DNA from: an uncultured Flavobacteriaceae bacterium | Lineage (GTDB): Bacteria; Bacteroidota; Bacteroidia; Flavobacteriales; Flavobacteriaceae | Length of the DNA stretch: 64,000 bases | Reading direction: 5' to 3' | Assembly: GCA_947488435.1 (NCBI GenBank) | Contig: CANKZG010000004.1 | Span: forward strand, 1-64,000 | Shown here: in pieces, positions 35,509 to 44,232 of the stretch | Numbering within the stretch: the stretch's first letter is position 1 | How the letters are laid out: each line of letters opens with the position of its first letter | Translations under genes and position numbers: made by a program | The notes under the pieces: model-generated | Databases searched by the model: none | What the model was told of the DNA's origin: nothing | Seen by the model: only the letters and a program-made list of their open reading frames with translations

Positions 35509-36188
35509 TGGCAAATGTTATAATTACAGGTTCAAGCAGAGGTATTGGCTTTGAGTTAGTAAAGCTTTTTGCAGCGGAAGGACATAAAGTACTTGCGCTG
35601 TCTAGAAATTCGGACCCCGTGTCGGAACTTGAACTTCCAAATGTTACAAGTCTTTCGTTTGATATTGCAAAGCCATCCGATAATGAAACACGCAATGCAA
35701 GCATTACAAAAACATTTAGGACTGTAGATATTTTAATTAATAATGCGGGGAGATTAGTCTTTAAACCTTTTGCGGAAACCACAGTAGAAGATTTTCAAGA
35801 GGTTTATGATGTAAATGTTTTAGGCGTTATCAAACTCTTGAAAACTGTACTGCCGTTGATGTCTCAAAATGGTCATGTAGTCAATATAAGCAGTATGGGA
35901 GGAGTACAGGGAAGTGTTAAGTTTGCAGGGCTTTCAGCCTATAGTTCTTCCAAGGGTGCTCTGATTACATTAACCGAGCTGCTGGCGGAAGAGTATAAGG
36001 AAACAGGACCTTCTTTTAATGTTTTGGCTTTGGGAGCCGTGCAAACGGAAATGTTGGCAGAAGCATTTCCCGGATATAAGGCTCCAGTAACTGCGGTTGA
36101 AATGGCGAACTATATTAAGGGTTTTGCCTTAACCGGACAGCAGTTATATAATGGAAAACTATTGCAGGTGTCGAATAGTACACCTTAA
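35508..36188 (+). CDS. SDR family oxidoreductase
   Basis: This is a 226-residue classical short-chain dehydrogenase/reductase. The cofactor motif TGSSRGIG lies at residues 7-14, NNAG near residue 79, catalytic Ser in VNISSM and the YSSSK active site near residue 145. It lacks the usual C-terminal GG tail and ends QLYNGKLLQVSNSTP. It is translationally coupled to the M28 peptidase gene (TAATG). The substrate is unknown. Confidence 0.91.
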   Translation: MANVIITGSSRGIGFELVKLFAAEGHKVLALSRNSDPVSELELPNVTSLSFDIAKPSDNETRNASITKTFRTVDILINNAGRLVFKPFAETTVEDFQEVYDVNVLGVIKLLKTVLPLMSQNGHVVNISSMGGVQGSVKFAGLSAYSSSKGALITLTELLAEEYKETGPSFNVLALGAVQTEMLAEAFPGYKAPVTAVEMANYIKGFALTGQQLYNGKLLQVSNSTP

Positions 36189-36262
36189 TATAAAACTGAA
36201 AGAGAAGTATTGCTATTAATTTAAAATCTGACTTTTTCAATTCGATAGCACCTATAAAACGC

Positions 36263-36270
36263 TATTTTTG
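36263..36270 (+). promoter_or_regulatory. -7 box almost touching the SprT-like start codon
   Basis: TATTTTTG is an exact -7 box ending five bases before the ATG. Transcription would begin at or next to the start codon, so the mRNA may be leaderless. No TTG at -33 is seen. Confidence 0.5.
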
Positions 36271-36275
36271 CCTTA

Positions 36276-36875
36276 ATGGACGCCATTTTAAAAAAATACC
36301 TTCCAGAAAGAGCGGTTTCTGCTTCCCTTGAATTAATTAAGGAATATGGCGTAAATCTTAAAATTGTAAATGAACGTGTCACCAGACATGGTGATTATCG
36401 AAGACTGCCTAATGGATTGCATCAAATTACGATCAATGCAACTTTAAATAGGTATCGATTTCTAATAACCTTAATTCACGAAATTGCTCATTTGGTTGCT
36501 TTTGAGAAATACGGGCGTTCCATTAAACCTCATGGTGTCGAATGGAAAAAGACTTTCCAATATTTAATGCTTCCATTTATTCGTCCAGAAATATTTCCCA
36601 GTAAAATATTACCTGTATTGGCTAGACATTTTAAAAATCCAAGGGCAAGCAGTGATACAGACGCTAACTTGTCCCTAGCTTTGAAACAGTTTGACGAAAA
36701 AATAGATAGAACCTTTGTTTTTGAATTACCTTTGGGCAGTGTTTTTAGAACCTATAATGGAAAACTTTTTAAAAAAGGATCTAAACGAATAAAACGCTTT
36801 GAATGTGAAGAGTTGTCGACTGGTAAAATATATCTTTTTCAACCCAATGCGGAAGTAGAATTAATAACGGACTAA
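36276..36875 (+). CDS. SprT-like zinc metalloprotease domain protein
   Basis: This is a 199-residue cytoplasmic protein with a SprT-like domain. The zinc motif HEIAH is at residues 68-72, with His86 in PHGVEW as probable third ligand. Eukaryotic relatives (Spartan) cut DNA-protein crosslinks, while bacterial SprT is poorly known. Upstream strands SLELIKEYGVNLKIV and the C-terminal RIKRFECEELSTGKIYLF, a zinc-ribbon-like place that here has a single Cys, fit the family. A five-base gap separates the promoter -7 box from its ATG. Confidence 0.85.
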   Translation: MDAILKKYLPERAVSASLELIKEYGVNLKIVNERVTRHGDYRRLPNGLHQITINATLNRYRFLITLIHEIAHLVAFEKYGRSIKPHGVEWKKTFQYLMLPFIRPEIFPSKILPVLARHFKNPRASSDTDANLSLALKQFDEKIDRTFVFELPLGSVFRTYNGKLFKKGSKRIKRFECEELSTGKIYLFQPNAEVELITD

Positions 36876-36884
36876 AATTTTAGT

Positions 36885-37964
36885 ATGAATAAAAACTATT
36901 ATGCAATTTTAATGGCAGGAGGAGTAGGATCCCGATTTTGGCCTGTAAGCACAGCAAGTTATCCCAAACAATTTCATGATATGTTGGGTGCTGGTAGTAC
37001 ATTGATACAAAAAACCTTTAAGCGCTTAAATACCTTTATACCAACCGAAAATATTCTTATTCTAACCAATGAGAGGTATAATGATCTAGTATTGGAGCAA
37101 TTACCTATGGTTAAGCAGGAACAGGTAGTTTTGGAACCCACTATGCGAAATACTGCGCCTTGTATTTTATACGCTTCGATGAAGATTAAAAAAAGGAATC
37201 CAGATGCCGTTATGATTGTAGCGCCAAGTGATCATTGGATTGAGGATGAAGCTGCTTTTGCGGCTGATGTAGAACAATGTTTTGCAAAGTGTCAGGAAGA
37301 AGATGTATTATGCACCTTGGGAATACAACCAACTTTTCCAAATACTGGGTTTGGATATATTGAGTATGACAATAGCGATAATAATGCAATAAAAAAGGTA
37401 GCTCAGTTTAGAGAAAAACCCGATTATGAAACGGCAAAACGCTTTTTAAAAAGTGGAAACTTTCTATGGAATGCTGGGATATTTATCTGGAGTGTACGCA
37501 CTATTATTAATGCTTTTGAAAAATTTCAGCCAGAGCAATATTCTTTGTTTGAAACTGGATTTGATGTATATAACACCAATGCGGAAAGTAGTTTTATTGA
37601 AGAACATTACGAAAAGGCGGATAATATCTCCATTGATTATGCAATACTAGAACATTCGAAGGCAATTTTTGTGTTGCCCGCAAGTTTTGACTGGAACGAT
37701 CTAGGTACTTGGGGATCGCTCTACGATAAACTTGAGAAAGATCCAGAAGCAAATGCTATTGTAAATAGCAAGGTTTTGGCACTGGATGCTTCTGGGAATA
37801 TGATACGATCTTCAAAAGATAAAATTGTTGTAATTGATGGTTTAAAAGACTATATTATTGTAGATAAAGAGGAAGTTCTATTGATTTGCCCTAAATCAAA
37901 AGAACAGGACATAAAAAAAATGCTAGGCAATGTAAAAAATAAATTTGGTGATCAGTACGCTTAG
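36885..37964 (+). CDS. manC: Mannose-1-phosphate guanylyltransferase
   Basis: This enzyme makes GDP-mannose from GTP and mannose 1-phosphate, the donor for mannose, fucose and other sugars in surface glycans. The 359-residue protein is the short form without an isomerase domain. The nucleotidyltransferase start MAGGVGSRFWP lies near residue 11, the phosphate-sugar region with FREKPD near residue 170, and NAGIFIW near residue 191. It starts nine bases after the SprT-like gene and two bases before a DUF389 gene. Confidence 0.93.
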   Translation: MNKNYYAILMAGGVGSRFWPVSTASYPKQFHDMLGAGSTLIQKTFKRLNTFIPTENILILTNERYNDLVLEQLPMVKQEQVVLEPTMRNTAPCILYASMKIKKRNPDAVMIVAPSDHWIEDEAAFAADVEQCFAKCQEEDVLCTLGIQPTFPNTGFGYIEYDNSDNNAIKKVAQFREKPDYETAKRFLKSGNFLWNAGIFIWSVRTIINAFEKFQPEQYSLFETGFDVYNTNAESSFIEEHYEKADNISIDYAILEHSKAIFVLPASFDWNDLGTWGSLYDKLEKDPEANAIVNSKVLALDASGNMIRSSKDKIVVIDGLKDYIIVDKEEVLLICPKSKEQDIKKMLGNVKNKFGDQYA

Positions 37965-37966
37965 TT

Positions 37967-39430
37967 ATGAACGAAAATATAAACGAGAATAATGCTTCTT
38001 CTGTGGAAGAAGGAGGTAATGGAGAAAATGTTAAAAAAGATTTTCAAGGACTTTTAGGAAGCACTCGAAGGTTTCTTTCTGATTTATTGGATATTCGAAA
38101 AAATACCGATCAAGAAGCAACAAAGGCTTCTATTATTGCGGATATTCCTTTTAAAGGGCATACCTCTTGGATTTTAATTTGCTCTATTTTTATTGCTTCC
38201 ATTGGTTTAAATGCGAACTCTACAGCGGTTGTTATTGGAGCGATGTTAATTTCTCCTTTAATGGGGCCTATTTTGGGGATGGGAATGTCCTTAGCAATTA
38301 ATGATATTGACACCTTGCGACGCTCCTTAAAAAATTTGGCCGTTATGGTTGTGTTAAGCGTTTTAACCGCATTTTTGTTTTTTGAGTTTTTCCCACTCAA
38401 AAGTGAATCTTCTGAATTGCTAGCACGGACAAAACCAGATATTAGAGACGTGCTAATTGCTTTTTTTGGAGGATTAGCGTTAGTTATTGCTAGAGCTAAG
38501 AAAGGAACTATTGCAAGTGTAATATTTGGTGTTGCAATAGCAACAGCATTAATGCCACCTTTATGCACTGTGGGTTTTGGTTTGGCAATCGGAAACTTTG
38601 AATATGCTGGAGGAGCGTTATTATTGTTTGGGATCAACACTATTTTTATAGCCTTAGCAACTTTTTTAGTGTTAAAGGTGTTGCGTTTTCCAATGGTACG
38701 CTATGCCAATTCGCAACGAAGACGACTTATTGCCAGATTGGTTTCTTTAGTAGCGTTATCGGTAATGATTCCGGCAGGTTATATCTTCTATAATGTGTAT
38801 CAAGAATCTAGATTCACAGGACAGGCACAACAACTTATTAATGAAACTATCGAGATATATCAGTTTAATGAAGGAGGAAGATACTTAGATGATTTAACTA
38901 AAATAGAATTTGTTAATGGAGGTGAAACTTCATACATAGAATTGGTTTGTATGGGTGATGAATTGATTCCTGAAAATGTAATTAATACTTGGCAAGTGCA
39001 GAAAAATAACTATTCCAAATTAAAAAATACCGCTTTACGAGTGGTGCAAGCTGGGAGAGATGATTCTGAAGAGAAGTTTAATTATGTCAGCGAATTGTAT
39101 GAGTCCAAAAAAGCGGAACTGGTAAATAAAGACAGACGTATTCAACTCCTCGAAGAGGAGATTGCAAAATTGAGTAAATCAGCTGGAAAGCAAATTCCCT
39201 TTGATGCGATTAGTCAAGAAGCTAAAACAAATTATGAAAATTTAGAGGCTATTGGATTTTCCAGTAGAATTCAAACATTGGATTTCAAAAAAATTGATAC
39301 GATACCTGTTTTTGAAATAAAATGGAAAGAAGATACAAGTATTGAACAAACCACAAAGGATACTAAGCGGCTTACGGAATGGCTTAAAATAAGGTTGCAG
39401 GATTCTACGCTACAGTTACAACAACACTAA
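37967..39430 (+). CDS. DUF389 family membrane protein
   Basis: This is a 487-residue protein of the DUF389 (TIGR00341) group with unknown function. An N-terminal polar part of about 60 residues is followed by some five or six membrane segments between about residues 65 and 275, including GAMLISPLMGPILGMGMSLA, the best conserved block. The C-terminal 200 residues are polar with a likely coiled coil near 385-405. A short acidic tail shows no known domain. It starts two bases after manC and is convergent with the MlaFE-like genes, one base apart. Confidence 0.82.
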   Translation: MNENINENNASSVEEGGNGENVKKDFQGLLGSTRRFLSDLLDIRKNTDQEATKASIIADIPFKGHTSWILICSIFIASIGLNANSTAVVIGAMLISPLMGPILGMGMSLAINDIDTLRRSLKNLAVMVVLSVLTAFLFFEFFPLKSESSELLARTKPDIRDVLIAFFGGLALVIARAKKGTIASVIFGVAIATALMPPLCTVGFGLAIGNFEYAGGALLLFGINTIFIALATFLVLKVLRFPMVRYANSQRRRLIARLVSLVALSVMIPAGYIFYNVYQESRFTGQAQQLINETIEIYQFNEGGRYLDDLTKIEFVNGGETSYIELVCMGDELIPENVINTWQVQKNNYSKLKNTALRVVQAGRDDSEEKFNYVSELYESKKAELVNKDRRIQLLEEEIAKLSKSAGKQIPFDAISQEAKTNYENLEAIGFSSRIQTLDFKKIDTIPVFEIKWKEDTSIEQTTKDTKRLTEWLKIRLQDSTLQLQQH

Positions 39431-39431
39431 T

Positions 39432-40199
39432 TCAGTTGCGTTCCTCTATATACATTTGACGCACTTTTTTGAACAACTCTGAAGAGTACACAAAATTGGT
39501 AACTGCTTCATTGTCAGTTTTAAAAATTTCATTTTTGGTACCTTCCCATTCTTTATAACCATCCTTCAGGAAAATTATTTTTTCTCCAATTTCCATTACA
39601 GAATTCATATCATGCGTATTTATGACCGTAGTAATGTCGAATTCCTTGGTGATTTCTTGAATTAGATTGTCTATTAAAATAGCGGTTTTTGGATCCAGAC
39701 CTGAATTTGGTTCATCACAAAAAAGATATTTTGGTCGCATAACAATAGCCCTTGCAATGGCAACTCTTTTTTGCATACCTCCAGAGATTTCTGAAGGGTA
39801 TTTTTTATGGGCATCAATAAGGTTAACCCTTTTCAATACAAAATCTACACGCTCTTGCATCTCAGTAGGTGATTGTTTGGTAAACATTTTAAGAGGAAAC
39901 ATTACATTACCTTCCACAGTCATAGAATCAAACAAAGCACTGCCCTGGAATACCATACCCATTTCCTGACGTAAATCTCTTTGTTCACCAACGCTAAGTT
40001 CAGAATAGATATTTCCATTATAGTTTATGGTTCCTTTTTCTGGAGTAAAAAGACCCAATAAACACTTTAAAAATACGGTTTTTCCTGAACCACTTTGACC
40101 AATAATTAGATTGGTTTTACCCTTATCAAAACAGGTGGAAACCCCTTTTAATACATGAGTGTCTCCAAAAGATTTTTCTATTTGATCTACCTTTATCAT
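39432..40199 (-). CDS. ABC transporter ATPase, MlaF-like
   Basis: This is the 255-residue ATPase of a phospholipid-type ABC transporter. Walker A is IGQSGSGKT near residue 33, the signature SGGMQKR near residue 139 (the GGM form is typical of MlaF), and Walker B LFCDEPNSGLDP near residue 160. It is one base from the permease gene, which is first in the operon. Mla systems move phospholipid between the membranes. The MlaD-like substrate-binding part is not seen here; in other flavobacteria it is elsewhere on the chromosome. Confidence 0.92.
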   Translation of the reverse strand: MIKVDQIEKSFGDTHVLKGVSTCFDKGKTNLIIGQSGSGKTVFLKCLLGLFTPEKGTINYNGNIYSELSVGEQRDLRQEMGMVFQGSALFDSMTVEGNVMFPLKMFTKQSPTEMQERVDFVLKRVNLIDAHKKYPSEISGGMQKRVAIARAIVMRPKYLFCDEPNSGLDPKTAILIDNLIQEITKEFDITTVINTHDMNSVMEIGEKIIFLKDGYKEWEGTKNEIFKTDNEAVTNFVYSSELFKKVRQMYIEERN

Positions 40200-40936
40200 T
40201 AGCCTAGCAATAGTTGTGTTAAGAGATAATTTAATATAATGATTACAACACTAGTCCAAACAAATGCTGTGGTACTAGCCTTACCTACTTCCAATGCACC
40301 ACCTTTCATATAATAACCATGAAAGGAGGGAACAGTTGCTATTACAAGCGCAAATACTAAAGATTTGATAAAAGAATAGGTTACATGAAAAGGAATGAAA
40401 TCCAATTTTAATCCTGTAATAAAATCAGAACTTGTAGTAAAACCACCAAAGACTCCAGCTATCCATCCACCAGAGATCCCCACATACATTGCAATGGCAA
40501 TGGCAAAAGGATAGATAAGCATGGCAATGATTTTAGGAAAAACAAGGTAGTTTAATGAGTTTACTCCCATAACTTCTAGAGCATCTATTTGTTCTGTAAC
40601 TCTCATAGTGCCAATACTTGAAGTAATATAAGAACCAACTTTACCTGCCATTATTATAGAGGTAAATGTAGGTGCAAATTCCAAAATAACAGATTGTCGG
40701 GTTGCAAAACCAATAAGACTTCTGGGAATAATAGGGTTGTTTAGATTTAAAGCTGTTTGTATAGTAACTACACCGCCAATAAAAAAAGAGATAAAGATGA
40801 TTATCCCCAACGAACCAAATACTAGCTCATCGATTTCTTTTAATATTAGAGATTTCATTATAGGCCATTTGGTAGGTTTCTTAAAAACCTCCCTAATCAT
40901 CAAAAAATAATTACCTATAGATGCAATATAGTTCAT
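40199..40936 (-). CDS. ABC transporter permease, MlaE-like
   Basis: This is the MlaE-type permease, partner of the adjacent ATPase. I start it at MNYIASIGNYFLMIREVF, 16 codons inside the longest frame, as this is the family N-terminus; the extra codons are hydrophobic but not conserved in what I know of the family. The product is 245 residues with about five membrane segments and the conserved block LEFAPTFTSIIMAGKVGSYI near residue 82 and RVTEQIDALEVMGV next to it. It is the first gene of a two-gene unit. Confidence 0.9.
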   Translation of the reverse strand: MNYIASIGNYFLMIREVFKKPTKWPIMKSLILKEIDELVFGSLGIIIFISFFIGGVVTIQTALNLNNPIIPRSLIGFATRQSVILEFAPTFTSIIMAGKVGSYITSSIGTMRVTEQIDALEVMGVNSLNYLVFPKIIAMLIYPFAIAIAMYVGISGGWIAGVFGGFTTSSDFITGLKLDFIPFHVTYSFIKSLVFALVIATVPSFHGYYMKGGALEVGKASTTAFVWTSVVIIILNYLLTQLLLG

Positions 40937-41020
40937 GAACAAAAAATAAACTTCAGTTGTAAAAATAACAATATTACCTATCATTTAACTCTGAATTAAA
41001 CTTTTCGAGAGTTATTTATT

Positions 41021-41028
41021 TACATTTG
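41021..41028 (+). promoter_or_regulatory. -7 box of the PafA-type phosphatase gene
   Basis: TACATTTG matches TAnnTTTG exactly and lies 19 bases before the start codon. No TTG at -33 is seen. Confidence 0.45.
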
Positions 41029-41047
41029 TTTTTTTTAAGACATTACT

Positions 41048-42733
41048 ATGAACAGAATATCTCTGATACTCCTCTTTTGTGTTTTGGGAACCATCCCTGT
41101 ACTAGGACAAAAACGTTCAAAAAATAGAACACAGGTACAAAATAAAAGTACAACCGCTGTTACACCTTTTGAAAATCCCAAACTGGTGGTAGGCATTGTT
41201 GTAGATCAGATGCGATATGATTACTTAACGCGTTTTTGGAATCATTATGAAGAGGGAGGTTTTAAGCGCTTGGTGAATGATGGGTTTAATTGTAAAAACA
41301 ATCATTACAATTATGCTCCAACCAGCACAGGCCCTGGTCATTCCTCAATTTATACAGGCACTACTCCTGCCACTCACGGTATTATTGGGAATAGTTGGTA
41401 TGATAAGGAATTGGATACAATAGTATATTGTGCGGGGGATGATAAATATAATTCAATAGGAACTGCTTCAGCGGCAGGAAAAATGTCTCCACATCGGATG
41501 ACAGTAACTACGCTGCCAGATCAATTGCGTTTACACACACAAATGCAAGGAAAGGTTATTGCTGTAGCGGTAAAAGATAGAGGTGCAGTTTTACCTGGAG
41601 GACATACTGCGAACGGAGCATATTGGTTTCATGGAGCAGATGAAGGCAAATGGATAACAAGTTCTTTTTATAGAAATGAATTACCGCAATGGGTGATTGA
41701 TTTTAATGCCTCTGGAATTATTGAGGCATATAAAAAACCATGGACAACAATAAAAGATATTAATCTCTATGTAGAAAGTGGTCCGGATAACAATGCGTAT
41801 GAAGGACTTTTTGAAGATGAAACTACACCTACTTTTCCGCATAGTACTCCAAATTTATTGAGCAAGGATAGGGATTTTGAGATTTTGAAATATACCCCTT
41901 ATGGAAATAGTATTACTACAGATTTTGCATTGGCAGCTTTGGAAGGAGAGTCATTAGGGGTTGATGATATTACAGATTTTTTAGCAATTAGTTTTTCAAG
42001 CACAGATTATATCGGTCATAAGTATGGGGTAAATTCAAAGGAAATTCAGGATACCTATCTGCGTTTGGATCGTGATTTAGCCCGTTTGTTTTCGGAATTA
42101 GACGCCAAAGTTGGAGTTAATGAATATACGGTTTTTCTTTCTGCTGATCATGGGGCTATTCAAGTGCCATCTTACTTGAAAGATCAAAAAATCCCGGGAG
42201 GTTATTTAGAAATTTCATATGACTCCGAAAGTTTTAACGAGTTTTTGAAATACAATTTTGGAACAACTGATGTAGTAAAAAAAATGCATTATAATCAGGT
42301 TTTTTTAGACCATAGTGTTATTAAGAATTTGGACATCAAAATTCAAGAGGCTCAGGAAATTATAGCTTACGAATTGCTAAACAAAGCACCTATAGATCGA
42401 GTATATACAGCTTATCAGATGTGGCAAAATGAATATACTAGTGGAATTCCACATATTTTACAAAATGGATATCATCAAAAACGTTCAGGGGATATATTAT
42501 ATACCTTAAAACCCGGCTATGTGGATTATCCCAGAACCGGATCGACACATGGATCTCCCCAGGTTTATGACACGCATGTACCGTTGTTATTTTATGGCAA
42601 AGGGATAAAAAAAGGCAGTACAGTAGCACGCACAGAAATTCCTGATATTGCACCGACTATTGCAACTCTTTTGGGAATTGCGTTTCCAAATGGAACCACA
42701 GGAACACCAATAAGTAAATTATTGCATAAATAA
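41048..42733 (+). CDS. pafA: PafA-type alkaline phosphatase
   Basis: This is a periplasmic zinc phosphatase of 561 residues that frees phosphate from a wide range of phosphomonoesters. A signal peptide ends IPVLGQ (residue 21). The family active site is complete: Asp53 in VVDQMRYDYL, nucleophile Thr94 in PTSTGPGH, the phosphate-binding Lys176 and Arg178 in VKDRG, and later metal ligands in SSTDYIGHKYG and LSADHGA. PafA from Elizabethkingia works without a phosphate-starvation signal. No PhoB box could be recognised here. Confidence 0.94.
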   Translation: MNRISLILLFCVLGTIPVLGQKRSKNRTQVQNKSTTAVTPFENPKLVVGIVVDQMRYDYLTRFWNHYEEGGFKRLVNDGFNCKNNHYNYAPTSTGPGHSSIYTGTTPATHGIIGNSWYDKELDTIVYCAGDDKYNSIGTASAAGKMSPHRMTVTTLPDQLRLHTQMQGKVIAVAVKDRGAVLPGGHTANGAYWFHGADEGKWITSSFYRNELPQWVIDFNASGIIEAYKKPWTTIKDINLYVESGPDNNAYEGLFEDETTPTFPHSTPNLLSKDRDFEILKYTPYGNSITTDFALAALEGESLGVDDITDFLAISFSSTDYIGHKYGVNSKEIQDTYLRLDRDLARLFSELDAKVGVNEYTVFLSADHGAIQVPSYLKDQKIPGGYLEISYDSESFNEFLKYNFGTTDVVKKMHYNQVFLDHSVIKNLDIKIQEAQEIIAYELLNKAPIDRVYTAYQMWQNEYTSGIPHILQNGYHQKRSGDILYTLKPGYVDYPRTGSTHGSPQVYDTHVPLLFYGKGIKKGSTVARTEIPDIAPTIATLLGIAFPNGTTGTPISKLLHK

Positions 42734-42738
42734 GATTT

Positions 42739-42755
42739 AACCTTAAAAAGGTTTT
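42739..42755. terminator. Small hairpin between convergent pafA and glycosyltransferase genes
   Basis: AACCTT pairs with AAGGTT over three As, followed by TT. It is weak but well placed to serve both convergent genes. Confidence 0.35.
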
Positions 42756-42756
42756 G

Positions 42757-43608
42757 CTAAATAATCTTCTTTAGGATACCTTTCCAACGTAGTTTTCTAA
42801 TAAAACTCCCCTCATCGGGAGTAACAATGAAGGAATTGCTTTGTTTTTTAGCTGTTAGATAGCCTTTAATATTATTAAAAAATACTTTAATATTTCTTTT
42901 TTTTAAGGCCATTTTAAGAGATGCAATGCAGGAAATCACAAAGCCATAACGCATAATATACATTGCCTTACCTTGTAAGAGCTTCGCTTTTTTATTATAA
43001 GCCTTGCCAATAGGGCGTAAATGTTTTACTTGTAATTCAGGTGCTGTAAAAGTTTCGAAACCATGGTAATAACATAGAAGTTCATCAACTGTATCCCATC
43101 CAATCGCAGGTTTTAATCCTCCAATCATCTCAAAACATTGTTTTGTGTATGATTTAAATGCTCCACGCACATGATCTTTGTTCATGGGATGCGTATACTT
43201 CCATTCCCCTTGTGCATTTTTTTCATACGTAAAGCCTCCGGCAATACCGACTTTCGGGTTTGCCTTAAAAATCTGAGAAACTTGTTCGAAATAATTAGGA
43301 GGTAAAATAACATCTGCGTCTAACTTAACAATAAAATCATAATTCGCATCTAAAATAGAAAACCCCTTATAAAATGCATTAACTACTTTACTTCCAGGTA
43401 AATGTAAGTTAGATGATGTTGAATTTACTTTCTGAAAAATTTTATTTTGAGCGCTATAGGCATCTATAATTACTTCTGTTGTATCCGTAGAATTATCGTT
43501 AACTAACACTACCTTTTTTGGCAATAAAGTTTGCTTTAATATGGCGTCTAAAGCGCCGGGTAAAAAGACAGCTTCATTATGTGCAGGAACAACAATATAA
43601 TATTCCAT
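42757..43608 (-). CDS. Glycosyltransferase family 2
   Basis: This is a 283-residue inverting glycosyltransferase of the GT-A fold. I start it at MEYYIVVPAHNEAVF, 14 codons within the longest frame, since this is the family's first strand. The nucleotide-sugar site is VLVNDNSTDTT near residue 34 and the metal motif KLDADVIL near residue 97 (DxD as DAD). There is no clear membrane segment at the end, so it is probably cytoplasmic or peripheral. It is the third minus-strand gene after a KAS III enzyme and a methyltransferase, which suggests a modified lipid or glycan as product. Confidence 0.88.
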   Translation of the reverse strand: MEYYIVVPAHNEAVFLPGALDAILKQTLLPKKVVLVNDNSTDTTEVIIDAYSAQNKIFQKVNSTSSNLHLPGSKVVNAFYKGFSILDANYDFIVKLDADVILPPNYFEQVSQIFKANPKVGIAGGFTYEKNAQGEWKYTHPMNKDHVRGAFKSYTKQCFEMIGGLKPAIGWDTVDELLCYYHGFETFTAPELQVKHLRPIGKAYNKKAKLLQGKAMYIMRYGFVISCIASLKMALKKRNIKVFFNNIKGYLTAKKQSNSFIVTPDEGSFIRKLRWKGILKKII

Positions 43609-43647
43609 AAAACGATTATAAACCTTAAAGTTATGAATTTTACATAC

Positions 43648-43661
43648 CAATTACGTAATTG
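43648..43661. repeat. 14-bp palindrome before the glycosyltransferase gene
   Basis: CAATTACGTAATTG is a perfect palindrome placed 40-53 bases upstream of the start codon. It could be a small operator, though a 14-bp AT-rich dyad may be chance. Confidence 0.35.
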
Positions 43662-43704
43662 TAATAGGACTTAGAATAGAAATAGAATGTTACAACGTAT
43701 TGTA

Positions 43705-44226
43705 TTAATTGCGCTCGGCATAAACAATATAGTATCTAGGAGTGAAGCTTCTAAGTAAAGGACGTATACCCAGTTTCTTTACAGGGTTTGTCCATTTTAA
43801 GCTATCCTTTATTTTCCATCCTGACTTTTCAAGTAACCAATCAAACTGCCAATCTTCAAACTCATGATAGTGGCGATCCCAGAGGTCTGTTTTACTTCGA
43901 TAGGCCGCAGCAAACCACAGATTTAATGGAATACTTGCCACTAATTTTTGTGCTTTAATGGCGCTAAGAACATTGAAAGGGGCTACTAAGTGCTCGAAAA
44001 TTTCAAATGCCGTAATAACTTCTGCTTCAGAATGCACTACAGACTTAAAATCTATATCTAAATCTTCTCCTGAAGTATTGGTTACCTTATATCCTTGAGA
44101 CTTCATAATATCAGAAAAAGGGTTTTCAACCCCTAAATCTAATATGGGATGTGTTTTTGGAACGTGTTTTTCAAGAAAATTAAGTGTGTGTTTATAACGC
44201 TTATTCGGAAAATTACCTTCGTACAT
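43705..44226 (-). CDS. SAM-dependent methyltransferase-like protein
   Basis: This is a 173-residue protein of the class I methyltransferase fold, short for the family. The SAM site is reduced to PILDLGVENPFSD near residue 29, and VITAFEIFEHLVAPFN near residue 70 is the usual acidic and FEHL stretch of type 11 methyltransferases. The C-terminal half DLWDRHYHEFEDWQFDWLL is typical of a flavobacterial subgroup. The target is not known. It lies six bases after the KAS III gene, so the two are cotranscribed. Confidence 0.8.
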   Translation of the reverse strand: MYEGNFPNKRYKHTLNFLEKHVPKTHPILDLGVENPFSDIMKSQGYKVTNTSGEDLDIDFKSVVHSEAEVITAFEIFEHLVAPFNVLSAIKAQKLVASIPLNLWFAAAYRSKTDLWDRHYHEFEDWQFDWLLEKSGWKIKDSLKWTNPVKKLGIRPLLRSFTPRYYIVYAERN

Positions 44227-44232
44227 ATAAGT

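Noticed and set aside
38110-38640. Minus-strand frame of 176 codons
   Set aside because: It is antisense to the membrane segments of the DUF389 gene; its Ala-, Lys- and Ile-rich sequence is a typical shadow.
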